Origin: JALOLV01 sp046295175 | GTDB taxonomy: Bacteria; Bacteroidota; Bacteroidia; Cytophagales; Spirosomataceae | DNA: 64,000 nucleotides | Direction of reading: 5' to 3' | NCBI GenBank assembly: GCA_046295175.1 | Contig: JBKBNY010000002.1 | Coordinates: forward strand, 507,315 to 571,314 | Shown here: positions 33,531 through 42,143 of the stretch, piece by piece | How positions within the stretch are numbered: position 1 is the stretch's first letter | Layout of the letters: every line of letters begins with the position of its first letter | Notes under the pieces: generated by a model | What the model was told of the DNA's origin: nothing | Seen by the model: the letters and a program-made list of their open reading frames with translations, nothing else | The model's database searches: none | Position numbers and translations under genes: made by a program

Positions 33531-34868
33531 ATGAACCAAGAAACACAAGACTCAAATAAACTATTAAAACTACTCGGTGTGGGTTTCGGGATTGCAGTAA
33601 CCATTGGTGGAACAATCGGAACGGGTATCTTGCGGAAGCCTGGACCAATTGCAGCAAATTTAGGTGATTCTTGGGTGATAATGGCAGTTTGGGTGATAGT
33701 TAGTGTTTATGCGTTTCTTGGAGTGCTTTGCACGCTCGAATTAGGCATCTCGGTTCCGAAAGCAGGAGCGTGGTATGTTTATGCTCGCAGGGCTTTTGGC
33801 GACTATGTGGGCTTTGTGGTAGGTATCACGAGTTGGCTCGGTACGGTTGCGGCTTTGGGGTTTGGGGCATACACCATGAGCGAGTACATTGCCTTGCTAC
33901 AGCCAAAGGCCGAATCTTACATAAGGCTTATTGCCATTGGGATTTTGGTAGTTTTGATGGGTTTTCATTGGATTGGGACAAAATCGGCGGGGAAATCTCA
34001 AGAGGTGATGTCGTTCTTGAAAGCTGTCGGATTATTTGCTTTTGTGGCAATCTGTTTTTTGTATGGTGGTGATGTAAAAGCCCAAGCCTTGATTGACACA
34101 ACCCAAAAAGTAGCACAACCCGCTTTGCTGACGGGTTTAATTGTTTCGTTACAGTCTGTTTTTTATACTTTTGATGGCTGGCATACGGCGGCCTACTTTG
34201 CCGAAGAAAACACCGACCCAGCCAAGAATCTGCCCAAGTCGATGATTGGTGGGGTGTTATTGATTATTGCCATTTACCTATTAGTCAATTTGGCTATTTT
34301 GTATATTTTGCCAATGGAGGTTTTGGCCAATTCAAAACTGGCAGCGGCAGATGCCATCAAGCTGATTTTTGGGGAGAAATCGAGCAAAATCGTTACGTTT
34401 TTCTTGATGATTTCGATTTTGGGGATTGTCAATGCCCAAATCATGTTTGCTCCGCGAGTGATTTATTCGATGAGTCGCGATGGGTTATTCGTCAAAGCTG
34501 TTCAGAAAGTTAATAAAGGCGGTACACCAGCCGTTGCGATGCCTCTAACGGCTATTGGGTCGATATTATTGATAATCAGCGGAAAAGATACGTGCGGAAA
34601 ACTATCGGATATTGCAACCTTCTTTTTTGTGATTGGCTACGCTGCTGGCTTTGCCTCACTGCTGATGCTTCGTAAAAAAGAACCAGATTTACCAAGACCT
34701 TATAAAGTGATTGGGTATCCGATTTTACCTTGGGTTTTGATTGTGGTCTCGGTACTTTTTTTGATTGGAGCAGTTTATCAAGATTTAGATAGTAGCAAAT
34801 ACGCCCTCATATTCTTGGCATTGAGTTACCCGATTTATTTGGGTGTAAAAAAACTGAATGAGGGGTAA
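33531..34868 (+). CDS. APC family amino acid permease
   Basis: 445 aa from the ATG at 33531 (MNQETQDSNKLLKLLGVGFG). The open frame extends back through the crcB promoter region and is not used. Twelve hydrophobic helices; the substrate-binding unwound TM1 has GGTIGTGILRKPGPIAANLG, the APC G-x-G pattern, and TM6 region reads SVFYTFDGWHTAAYFAEENTDPAKNLPKSM. This places it with basal amino-acid/polyamine/LAT-like permeases. Substrate unknown. It is a single gene, ending at a 33-bp palindrome shared with the convergent leuA. Confidence 0.9.
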   Translation: MNQETQDSNKLLKLLGVGFGIAVTIGGTIGTGILRKPGPIAANLGDSWVIMAVWVIVSVYAFLGVLCTLELGISVPKAGAWYVYARRAFGDYVGFVVGITSWLGTVAALGFGAYTMSEYIALLQPKAESYIRLIAIGILVVLMGFHWIGTKSAGKSQEVMSFLKAVGLFAFVAICFLYGGDVKAQALIDTTQKVAQPALLTGLIVSLQSVFYTFDGWHTAAYFAEENTDPAKNLPKSMIGGVLLIIAIYLLVNLAILYILPMEVLANSKLAAADAIKLIFGEKSSKIVTFFLMISILGIVNAQIMFAPRVIYSMSRDGLFVKAVQKVNKGGTPAVAMPLTAIGSILLIISGKDTCGKLSDIATFFFVIGYAAGFASLLMLRKKEPDLPRPYKVIGYPILPWVLIVVSVLFLIGAVYQDLDSSKYALIFLALSYPIYLGVKKLNEG

Positions 34869-34876
34869 GTAAAAAC

Positions 34877-34909
34877 AAACCTCCAAGGTCTTCGAGACCT
34901 TGGAGGTTT
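34877..34909. repeat. 33-bp AACCTCCAAGG palindrome, copy 3
   Basis: Arms of 16 bp around a single central base, between the convergent APC permease and leuA; it is well placed as a terminator for both. Confidence 0.85.
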
Positions 34910-34930
34910 TAAATACTGTATCTTCACTGA

Positions 34931-36073
34931 TTAAGCTCTTACCAACTTAACCAAGTCTTTATCGTTCACTTCTTTGATTTCATCGGCAAGTACCAAGAAA
35001 TTCTTGTAGATTCCGTCTAATTGTGGCTTATCGAATTTGAATCCGAGCAATTCGAGGCGATGTTTCAACGCATGGCGGCCGCTACGAGCTGTCAATACAA
35101 TCGAAGATTTTGGCACTCCAACATCCTGAGGATTGATGATTTCGTAGGTATCGGCATTTTTCAAGAATCCGTCTTGGTGAATACCCGATGAATGTGCAAA
35201 AGCATTGCGACCGACGATTGCTTTATTAGCTTGTACTGGCATACGCATTGTCTGCGATACCAATTGGCTCATCGGAAACAGCTTCGTACTATCAATATTT
35301 GTATGAAAACCTAAATCTTTGTGTACTTTTAGGGTCATGGCTACTTCTTCGAGCGATGTATTACCTGCACGCTCGCCGATACCATTAATCGTAACCTCAA
35401 CCTGTCTCGCTCCGGCACGGATACCCGCTATTGTATTGGCTGTTGCCATGCCCAAATCATTGTGATTGTGCATCGAAATAATCGCTTTGTCGATGTTCGG
35501 CACATTATTCATGATATAGTCGATACGGTGGTACATTTCGTGCGGCAGTACATAGCCAGTTGTATCGGGTAGGTTTACTACCGTTGCACCTGCCTTGATA
35601 ACGGCCTCAGTCAATCTTGCCAAAAACTCTAAATCGGCACGACCAGCATCTTCGGCGTAGAATTCTACATCATCTACGTAAGTACGAGCGTGTTTTACGG
35701 CCTCAACGCCCTGCTCGATAATCTGCTCACGGGTCGAGTTAAACTTGTACTTGATATGCACATCCGAAGCACCGATACCCGTATGAATTCGACCACGTTT
35801 GGCATGTTTGAGTGCCGCCCCAGCCGCATCAATATCGCCTTTAACGGCACGTGATAATGCACAAACCGTTGGGTTTGTAACAGCCTTACATACTTCCTCA
35901 ACCGAACGGAAATCGCCCGGACTCGAAATCGGGAAGCCAGCCTCGATAATATCAACGCCAAGTATTTCGAGTTCCTTTGCTATCATTACCTTTTCTTCGG
36001 TCGTGAGTTGGCAGCCCGGAACCTGCTCGCCATCTCGCAAAGTAGTATCGAAAACATAGATTTTTTGGCTCAT
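34931..36073 (-). CDS. leuA: 2-isopropylmalate synthase (LeuA-like)
   Basis: 380 aa from the ATG at 36073 (MSQKIYVFDTTLRDGEQVPGCQL). The open frame continues upstream through a terminator hairpin, so that part is leader. The TIM barrel carries DTTLRDGEQVPG, the VNLPDTTGYVLPHE metal loop and SMHNHNDLGMATANTIAGIRAGARQVEVTINGIGERAGNTSLEE with the HxH metal ligands. It then has SGIHQDGFLK. It condenses acetyl-CoA with 2-ketoisovalerate in leucine synthesis. At 380 aa it lacks the ~110-residue C-terminal leucine-binding regulatory domain, as in short LeuA forms; homocitrate or citramalate synthase are alternatives. Other leu genes are not adjacent. Confidence 0.85.
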   Translation of the reverse strand: MSQKIYVFDTTLRDGEQVPGCQLTTEEKVMIAKELEILGVDIIEAGFPISSPGDFRSVEEVCKAVTNPTVCALSRAVKGDIDAAGAALKHAKRGRIHTGIGASDVHIKYKFNSTREQIIEQGVEAVKHARTYVDDVEFYAEDAGRADLEFLARLTEAVIKAGATVVNLPDTTGYVLPHEMYHRIDYIMNNVPNIDKAIISMHNHNDLGMATANTIAGIRAGARQVEVTINGIGERAGNTSLEEVAMTLKVHKDLGFHTNIDSTKLFPMSQLVSQTMRMPVQANKAIVGRNAFAHSSGIHQDGFLKNADTYEIINPQDVGVPKSSIVLTARSGRHALKHRLELLGFKFDKPQLDGIYKNFLVLADEIKEVNDKDLVKLVRA

Positions 36074-36114
36074 TTTGATTAAAGTAAAGATTATGGTTTT
36101 GGTGACTACACTAA

Positions 36115-36155
36115 AATGAAAACGCCCTTCCTGCAATGTGCGAGAAAGGGCGTTT
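36115..36155 (-). terminator. Attenuator-like terminator in the leuA leader
   Basis: On the minus strand AAACGCCCTT (36146-36155) pairs with AAGGGCGTTT (36120-36129), a perfect 10-bp stem with a 16-nt loop, followed by TTTTCATTTT. It sits 46 nt before the leuA ATG and 8 nt after the leader ORF stop, so read-through must be controlled for leuA to be expressed. Confidence 0.8.
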
Positions 36156-36163
36156 AGAAATAT

Positions 36164-36259
36164 CTATACAGACTCCTGACTCACACCGACGACGGATTGA
36201 GTAGCAGAAGAAGCGTAATTGCGATTGTTGAATTTATCAATGTCAAGTTTGTTTTTCAT
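36164..36259 (-). CDS. Leader peptide ORF upstream of leuA, 31 aa
   Basis: ATG at 36259 to TAG at 36164, 31 residues (starts MKNKLDIDKFNNRNYASSAT, ends SVVGVSQESV). It starts within about 5 nt of the predicted transcript start, so it would be nearly leaderless. Four valine codons are concentrated in the last nine (V23, V24, V26, V31), with one leucine codon. The stop is 8 nt before the terminator stem. This is the layout of a ribosome-dependent attenuator; valine is made from 2-ketoisovalerate, the LeuA substrate. A stable small protein is an alternative. Confidence 0.6.
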   Translation of the reverse strand: MKNKLDIDKFNNRNYASSATQSVVGVSQESV

Positions 36260-36267
36260 TGCATTGA

Positions 36268-36298
36268 CAAATATATAGCAATATTTTTTTTGAACAAA
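36268..36298 (-). promoter_or_regulatory. Consensus promoter for the leu leader transcript
   Basis: On the minus strand TTTG (36295-36298), exactly 19 nt, TATATTTG (36268-36275): the best Bacteroidota promoter match in the window. Start of transcription is expected near 36263. Confidence 0.75.
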
Positions 36299-36335
36299 AG
36301 CTATGATTATTTTTTTGTTACGCCAAAAGTGCATT

Positions 36336-36349
36336 TTAGGTTAGCCTAA
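36336..36349. promoter_or_regulatory. DtxR-like palindrome between leuA and pyk
   Basis: TTAGG-TTAG-CCTAA, a 5-bp perfect inverted repeat matching the DtxR iron-box core. It shares spacing and central TTAG with the site at 11531-11546 in front of mntH/mntR. It lies 37 nt upstream of the leu promoter -33 and about 180 nt upstream of the pyk promoter. Confidence 0.5.
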
Positions 36350-36531
36350 CATGAGGTTTAGTTAGTATTGCAAAATTATATTTTAATATTCTTTGATTTT
36401 TGCGATAATTAAACTTTAATACTGGATAATTTCAAAATAAAATTCTTTAATCATAATTTAATCAAAATACGCAATATTCGAGACTGGTTGCATTAATAAA
36501 ATCAGAATTTATAAATAAAGTACAATTTTAT

Positions 36532-36562
36532 TCTGCTAATTGGCGGAGTCGTGTTATTTTTG
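36532..36562 (+). promoter_or_regulatory. pyk promoter
   Basis: TCTG (36532-36535), 19 nt, TATTTTTG (36555-36562), 38 nt before the pyk ATG. Together with the leu promoter and the palindrome, this accounts for the 340-nt region 36260-36600. Confidence 0.6.
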
Positions 36563-36600
36563 CACGATTCTTAAGCCCAAGAACATATATTATTTTAAAT

Positions 36601-38052
36601 ATGCATCGTAAAACCAAAATTGTTGCGACCGTAGGTCCGGCGTCCGAAAGCGAAGAAATGCTACTTGCATTGGCTAAGGCTGGCGTAAATGTATTTCGAT
36701 TGAATTTTTCTCATGGTACTCACGAAGACCACTTGATGCGGATTCAACGTATTCGTAAAATTAACGAGGAGCATGGATTCAAATGTGCTATTCTTCAAGA
36801 CTTACAAGGTCCAAAAATCAGAGTTGGATTAATGGAAAAAGGCAACGAAGGTGTTGAGATTGTTGCCGGAAATAAATTGATATTTACAAGTGAAGACATC
36901 GTCGGTAATGCCGAAAAAGTAAGTACGCCATACAAAGGAATGTACAGAGACGTACAAATCGGCGAAAGGATTTTGATGGATGACGGTAAATTGGAGGTGA
37001 AAGTTATAGGAGTTGAGGGTACTGACGTTATAACGGAGGTTGTTTATGGTGGACTTTTGAAGCAGAAAAAAGGTGTTAACTTACCAAATACAAAGATTTC
37101 GCAACCATCAGTAACCGATAAAGATTGGGAAGACCTCAAGTTTGGTATCGCAAATGATGTTGATTGGATTGCCCTTTCGTTTGTGCGTACTGCCGATGAA
37201 ATCAACGAAATCAAGGATTATATCAAAGCACAGGGTAGCTTGGCAAAAGTAATTGCCAAAATGGAAAAACCCGAAGCGATTGATAACATGGATGCTATCA
37301 TCGAAGCTACCGACGGTATCATGGTAGCTCGTGGAGATTTGGGTGTTGAATTGCCTTCGGAAGACGTACCGATGATTCAGAAACGTATGGTCGAGAGGTC
37401 TAACTTGGCTTGTAAGCCCGTTATTGTGGCTACGCAGATGCTCGAAAGTATGATTGATAATCCACGTCCGACTCGTGCCGAAGTGGGCGATATTGCCAAT
37501 GCTGTTTTAGACGGAGCCGATGCCGTGATGTTGAGTGCAGAGAGTGCTTCGGGTAAATACCCAATCCTTTCGGTAGAGACAATGGCCCGAACCATCATTC
37601 AGGTTGAAAAGCAGGTTGAAGAGAAAAAATTATACTTCCGTCATCATACACGTGTAACCGAGGACGATTATAAATCTCACCAAAAAGAAAACGATAACGT
37701 CGTGATGGCAGCTTGCCGTATGGCTCGTGACTTGAAAGTGAAAGCCCTCATTGGTATCACAAATTCTGGTTATACAGCATTCAGATTATCGCATCACCGC
37801 CCGAAAGCCAATTTGTTTATCTTTACGCCTAATCATAAACTTGCTACTCAGTTGAGCTTGTATTGGGGTGTGTATGTTATCAATTACGATAACATGAAGA
37901 GCAAATCGGTAGATGAAGTTGTAGAAACTATCAAAGAAGCATTGGTTAGTGCTGGCGAATTGGCATCTGGCGATACGTTTGTCAACACTCTCAGTATGCC
38001 ATTGCAAGTAGATAACCGTACAAACACGATTAAGTTTAGTAGGGTTGATTAA
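36601..38052 (+). CDS. pyk: Pyruvate kinase
   Basis: 483 aa, a standard length. The start MHRKTKIVATVGPASES is typical, followed by NVFRLNFSHGTHEDH (K+ and ATP-binding loop), LQDLQGPKIRVG, the B-domain, and the catalytic signature IIAKMEKPEAIDNMDAIIEATDGIMVARGDLGVELPSE with the lysine and metal ligands. Next come KPVIVATQMLESMI and the C-terminal allosteric domain. The enzyme makes pyruvate and ATP from phosphoenolpyruvate. It is a single gene with its own promoter, ending at a 33-bp palindrome. Confidence 0.96.
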   Translation: MHRKTKIVATVGPASESEEMLLALAKAGVNVFRLNFSHGTHEDHLMRIQRIRKINEEHGFKCAILQDLQGPKIRVGLMEKGNEGVEIVAGNKLIFTSEDIVGNAEKVSTPYKGMYRDVQIGERILMDDGKLEVKVIGVEGTDVITEVVYGGLLKQKKGVNLPNTKISQPSVTDKDWEDLKFGIANDVDWIALSFVRTADEINEIKDYIKAQGSLAKVIAKMEKPEAIDNMDAIIEATDGIMVARGDLGVELPSEDVPMIQKRMVERSNLACKPVIVATQMLESMIDNPRPTRAEVGDIANAVLDGADAVMLSAESASGKYPILSVETMARTIIQVEKQVEEKKLYFRHHTRVTEDDYKSHQKENDNVVMAACRMARDLKVKALIGITNSGYTAFRLSHHRPKANLFIFTPNHKLATQLSLYWGVYVINYDNMKSKSVDEVVETIKEALVSAGELASGDTFVNTLSMPLQVDNRTNTIKFSRVD

Positions 38053-38079
38053 GAGAAAATCCTTATTTGAGTATATTTC

Positions 38080-38112
38080 AAACCTCCAAGGTCTTCAAGA
38101 CCTTGGAGGTTT
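38080..38112. repeat. 33-bp AACCTCCAAGG palindrome, copy 4
   Basis: It lies between the convergent pyk and carotenoid desaturase genes, 27 nt after pyk and 6 nt before the other stop codon. Arms of 16 bp around a single central base. Confidence 0.85.
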
Positions 38113-38117
38113 TTGTT

Positions 38118-39593
38118 TTAGGCTATCAAATCGGCTGTAATTTTTGCTGAGGATAACGCCAGAGGAATCCCTCCACCCGGATGAACACTACCACCTACAA
38201 AATACAAGTTCTTGATTTTTGATGAGAAATTGGCATGACGCAAAAATGCTGCAAATCGGTTATTTGAGCTATTGCCATACAAAGCCCCTTGCGAACTCGA
38301 TGTTTTGGCTTCGATGCTTCGAGGGTCGAGAACGGATTCACATTCGATGTACTCGCCAACATTTACCCCTAAATTTCGGCTCAATTTCGAGATAACGTTT
38401 TGTCGAGCTTCGGCAATGATGGTATCCCAATCTTGTCCAAAATTGGCGGGGGCATTCAGCAAGATAAACCAGTTTTCGCAACCCTCGGGAGCATCATCTT
38501 TTTTGTATTTGGAGGTAATATTGAGATAAATCGTTGGGTCGCGGTAAATGAGTTTTTTATTGAATTGATAATCAAATTCGGTTCGATAATCATCCGAAAA
38601 GAAAATATTATGAAGGCCTAATTCTTTGAATTCTCTCTTAATTCCCCAATAAAAAATCAATCCAGAGCCGCTTTTAGGTTGATTGAGTAATTTTTCGGGA
38701 TGTTTTTCTTTGGGTAGCAATTTCCGATAAGTCGGCGAAACATCCATATTCGATACAACGAGATTAAAATTCAAAGCTTGAACCTTGAACCTTGAACTTT
38801 GAACTTTTATGCCAGTTGCAGTTCCGTTACTCAAAATAATTTCTTCGACCTTGGTGCCGAAATGAAACGTAACGCCCAAGTCTTCGGCTAATTTTACCAA
38901 ACTCATCGTAATGCCATACATACCATCTTTCGGAAAAAACGCACCGATGTTGTACTCCAAATGTGGAATAATATTCATCGTAGCGGGTGTTTGGTAGGGG
39001 TCAGAGCCGTTGTAGGTTGCGTATCGGTTGAATAATTGCACCGATTTTTCTCTCTCAAAATACGACTCGTTGGCGGCGTTCATCGTACCGAAAATCCCCA
39101 TTTTGGGTAGATTCAAGTATCCTCTAAATGCCTTTGGCGAAACCCAAGTAGAAACTTGATGCATGGATTTTTCGAGGAATAATCCACTCAAAACCTCGTA
39201 TTTGAAAGCAGAATCTTTTAAGAATTTCGTGATTTTTTCGGCAGGTTCGCCAATGATTCTTTCAAAATCTTTGGCAAATTGCTCGTTATCGGCCGAGACC
39301 GTAAATCGGGTTTTGTCTTCCCAAAAATACCGACAAACTTCGGGTAAGCGAATATACTGAAAATAATCGGATGGCTTTTTGCCCGAAATCTCAAATAATT
39401 CATCTACAAAATGGGGCATCGTAAACAACGAAGGACCAGCATCGAACCGATAACCGCCTTGCTCGAAGCTGCTGAGTTTGCCGCCGGCATATTCGTTTGC
39501 TTCAAAAACCTCAACTTTATAACCTTTATTTGCCAAGCGGATTGCGGTAGCGATACCCCCGATTCCTGCCCCAATGATTGCTGCTGTTTTCAA
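38118..39593 (-). CDS. CrtI/CrtD family carotenoid desaturase
   Basis: 491 aa. The FAD/NAD-binding N-terminus KTAAIIGAGIGGIATAIRLANKGYKVEVFEANEYAGGKL is followed by FDAGPSLFTMPHFVDELF, both strongly characteristic. The C-terminus has the GGSVHPGGGIPLALSSAKITADLI motif of the phytoene desaturase superfamily. In Bacteroidota this branch usually includes 1-hydroxycarotenoid 3,4-desaturase (CrtD) and phytoene desaturase (CrtI); which one this is cannot be decided here. Other crt genes are not adjacent. The coding sequence contains a 28-bp heptamer repeat (38777-38804) in a variable loop, translated as KVQSSRFKVQ. Confidence 0.87.
   Translation of the reverse strand: MKTAAIIGAGIGGIATAIRLANKGYKVEVFEANEYAGGKLSSFEQGGYRFDAGPSLFTMPHFVDELFEISGKKPSDYFQYIRLPEVCRYFWEDKTRFTVSADNEQFAKDFERIIGEPAEKITKFLKDSAFKYEVLSGLFLEKSMHQVSTWVSPKAFRGYLNLPKMGIFGTMNAANESYFEREKSVQLFNRYATYNGSDPYQTPATMNIIPHLEYNIGAFFPKDGMYGITMSLVKLAEDLGVTFHFGTKVEEIILSNGTATGIKVQSSRFKVQALNFNLVVSNMDVSPTYRKLLPKEKHPEKLLNQPKSGSGLIFYWGIKREFKELGLHNIFFSDDYRTEFDYQFNKKLIYRDPTIYLNITSKYKKDDAPEGCENWFILLNAPANFGQDWDTIIAEARQNVISKLSRNLGVNVGEYIECESVLDPRSIEAKTSSSQGALYGNSSNNRFAAFLRHANFSSKIKNLYFVGGSVHPGGGIPLALSSAKITADLIA
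38777..38804. repeat. Heptamer microsatellite inside the carotenoid desaturase gene
   Basis: CTTGAAC is repeated three times exactly (38777-38797), with a fourth copy TTTGAAC (38798-38804). It lies in frame-preserving context between the TGIKV strand and the VVSNMDVSP segment. Confidence 0.8.
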
Positions 39594-39664
39594 GTTTTTT
39601 AGTTTGGATTAATCTCCCAAACGGTGGTTTTATCGCACGTTTGGTTTATAAATGCAACCCAAAA

Positions 39665-40657
39665 TCAAGTAGTTTTGTTTGGTTTCGGTACAAAAAGTAA
39701 GAGTATCAAAGAAATGACTCCGAGAATCGGTACAAAAAGGTAGTTCTGACAAGCGTGAAGAAAAGTAGCCAAAATAATACCCGATTCTTGCGAGATTCCG
39801 TACAGAACTACGATGTTTCCTACCAATATGTGGTATGCTCCAACGCCACCTTGGGTCGGAGCTGCCATGCCCATTGCTCCAGCTACTAAGACTGTCAATC
39901 CTGCCAATGGAGATAGGTGAGAGGTCTCGGGAAAACAAAAGAAAAGGAGGTAAGAGCCAAGGTAGTACATGCTCCAGATTAGTACGGTATGAAACACAAA
40001 AACCATTGGATTACGGAGTTTTCGGATACTCGTAAAACCACTCCAAAGTCCGATAACGAATCCGCTAATCTTTTGATAGAGAGGGAGTTGGGCGATTTTT
40101 TCTCGGTTTTTTCTGAATAAATAAATGGCAATTATCAATGCAAAGACTCCACCAAGACCCAGAATAATCAACTTGCTTGGGTCTTTGAGTTTATCAGTAA
40201 ATAAATCGGAGAAAAGGTCTTTGAGGCGATTGAATTCGAGAACGAAATTTATCAAAATCAATACCAATAACGAAAGTACATCAATGATACGCTCGGCAAC
40301 GACCGTACCGAACGATTTATCGAGCGGAACGCCATCGGTGCGTTGCAATGTACCGCATCGAGCTACTTCGCCAGCCCTCGGAATAAAGATATTGGCAAAA
40401 TATCCTACGAAAACTGCCAAAGTCATTCTGAAAATAGAGGGTTTGTAGCCAAGTGGCTCAAGCATCATGCTCCAACGATACGCCCGACTCCAACCCGCAA
40501 TTACGGTGCTGAGACCAGCCAACCAAACCCATTGATAATCAGCCTGTTTGAACTGCTGCCACATTGCCGCCAAATCGATGTCTTTGAAAACATACCAAAG
40601 CAGCAACGCCGCCAAACCAAGCGAAACGATATATTGTATAGCTTTTTTAAAATCCAT
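39665..40657 (-). CDS. Flippase-like integral membrane protein (UPF0104/LPG synthase-like domain)
   Basis: 330 aa with about eight hydrophobic helices. Family-type motifs: VWLAGLSTVIAGWSRAYRWSMML, MTLAVFVGYFANIFIPRAGEVARCGTLQRTDGVPLDKSFGTVVAERIIDVLSLL, and GMAAPTQGGVGAYHILVG. The FIPRAGExxR and APTxGGxGxxH patterns define the lysylphosphatidylglycerol synthase transmembrane/flippase-like family. The cytoplasmic aminoacyl-transfer domain of true MprF is absent, so a lipid-flipping or transport role is more likely than synthesis. The desaturase gene follows on the same strand 71 nt away and may be co-transcribed. Confidence 0.88.
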   Translation of the reverse strand: MDFKKAIQYIVSLGLAALLLWYVFKDIDLAAMWQQFKQADYQWVWLAGLSTVIAGWSRAYRWSMMLEPLGYKPSIFRMTLAVFVGYFANIFIPRAGEVARCGTLQRTDGVPLDKSFGTVVAERIIDVLSLLVLILINFVLEFNRLKDLFSDLFTDKLKDPSKLIILGLGGVFALIIAIYLFRKNREKIAQLPLYQKISGFVIGLWSGFTSIRKLRNPMVFVFHTVLIWSMYYLGSYLLFFCFPETSHLSPLAGLTVLVAGAMGMAAPTQGGVGAYHILVGNIVVLYGISQESGIILATFLHACQNYLFVPILGVISLILLLFVPKPNKTT

Positions 40658-40765
40658 TGGTTAAAAAATTGAGAATTTGTGCAAAGTTAGTATTTTCATT
40701 CTTTTATAAAGCCAATTCGCGATTAACCATTTACTATTATTTTGGCCAAAAAGCACTTCTCAATC

Positions 40766-42133
40766 ATGAAAAAAAACGCAATTGTAAAATCTCTTTTGGG
40801 CTTCGGGGGCAAACTGATTACCTTTGTTGTACTTTCAGTTACCGGATTTAGCCTTAGTAGTATGTCAGAATTCAACGAAGCCCCATTGGTCGATTATTCA
40901 AAATCCCTTTTTGAGAAATACGAAAACTACCTCGAAACCACCATCACTCACCGTCGATTCAAGCACAAAGATATTGTTCCGCTCATTCAGCAATTGCCAT
41001 TTGAAAAACAAGTTGTGGGTAAATCTTTTGAAGAGCGTGATATTTACCAAATCAAGCTCGGAACGGGCAAAACCCCGATTTTGCTTTGGTCGCAAATGCA
41101 CGGAGACGAAGCTACGGCCACGATGGCGATTTTTGATATTTTTAGATTTTTTCAGGCTAAAAATGATGGTTTTGACGAATTCAGAAAGAAAATCTTGGCC
41201 GAATGCACATTGTATTTTGTGCCAATGCTGAACCCCGACGGTGCGGAGCGTTTTCAACGACGAACTGCTACCGATATTGACATGAACCGTGATGCACTTC
41301 GTTTTCAGACACCTGAAGGTGCTTTGTTGAGGCATTTACAGAATACTCTCAAACCCGAATTCGCCTTCAATCTACACGACCAAGGTGTGCGTTATAGTGC
41401 AGGTATGAGCGAAAAACAAGCGACAATTTCGTTTTTGGCAACGGCCTATGATTTTGATAGAAACTGGAACGATGTCCGTACACGCTCGATGCAGGTGATT
41501 TGCCAGATGAATTCGATTTTGCAACTTTTTATTCCGGGTCATGTGGCAAAATATTCGGACGAACACGAACCCCGTGCCTTTGGCGATAATATCCAGAAAT
41601 GGGGTAGTAGCTTGATTTTGATAGAATCGGGCGGCTACAAAACCGACCGCGAGAAGCAATATATCCGTAAACTTAATTTTTTGGCGATTCTTTCGGCTCT
41701 GCAGTCGGTTTCAGAAAAGAGTTATACAAAATATCAATTGAAAGATTACGAAGCGATTCCGAATAATGAACGATATTTGTTCGATTTACTCATCCGAAAT
41801 GCCGAATTTGAGCAAAATGGCAAGACAGTCGTAAAAGATATTGGGATAAATCTCAATGAAAAGAATATCGAAAACGCAACAAAATTCGTCTTAGAAAGTA
41901 CAGTAGAAGACATCGGCGATTTATCAACGTTTTGGGGAATCAAAGAAATTGACGCAAAAGGTCTAAAAGTAAAATTGCCGAGAGAGGTTGCCGACAAATT
42001 AACAAAATTTAACTTAAAAGCCGCTCAATTACAAAACGAAGCACTCAATATGGGCGAAGACGCCACGTTTGTATTAGAGAAAGACGGTATCGTAAAATAT
42101 GTTGTAGTAAATGGACAGTTACAAGAGAATTGA
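40766..42133 (+). CDS. M14 family zinc carboxypeptidase-like protein
   Basis: 455 aa from the ATG at 40766; the frame opens earlier but MKKNAIVKSLLGFGGKLITFVVLSVTGFSLSS is a hydrophobic export signal. Zinc ligands are at His112 and Glu115 (QMHGDEATA) and His204 (FNLHDQG); NPDG and DMNRD match the substrate-binding loop, and the catalytic glutamate is Glu287 in LILIESGGYK. M14 enzymes release C-terminal residues from peptides, including cell-wall peptides. The C-terminal ~150 residues have no recognised domain. It ends 10 nt before the next gene. Confidence 0.88.
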   Translation: MKKNAIVKSLLGFGGKLITFVVLSVTGFSLSSMSEFNEAPLVDYSKSLFEKYENYLETTITHRRFKHKDIVPLIQQLPFEKQVVGKSFEERDIYQIKLGTGKTPILLWSQMHGDEATATMAIFDIFRFFQAKNDGFDEFRKKILAECTLYFVPMLNPDGAERFQRRTATDIDMNRDALRFQTPEGALLRHLQNTLKPEFAFNLHDQGVRYSAGMSEKQATISFLATAYDFDRNWNDVRTRSMQVICQMNSILQLFIPGHVAKYSDEHEPRAFGDNIQKWGSSLILIESGGYKTDREKQYIRKLNFLAILSALQSVSEKSYTKYQLKDYEAIPNNERYLFDLLIRNAEFEQNGKTVVKDIGINLNEKNIENATKFVLESTVEDIGDLSTFWGIKEIDAKGLKVKLPREVADKLTKFNLKAAQLQNEALNMGEDATFVLEKDGIVKYVVVNGQLQEN

Positions 42134-42143
42134 TATTTTTAGA

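Noticed and set aside
36074..36136. N-terminal extension of LeuA
   Set aside because: The added codons run through the terminator U-tract and stem, and LeuA homologues begin at the MSQKIYVFDTTLRDG start.
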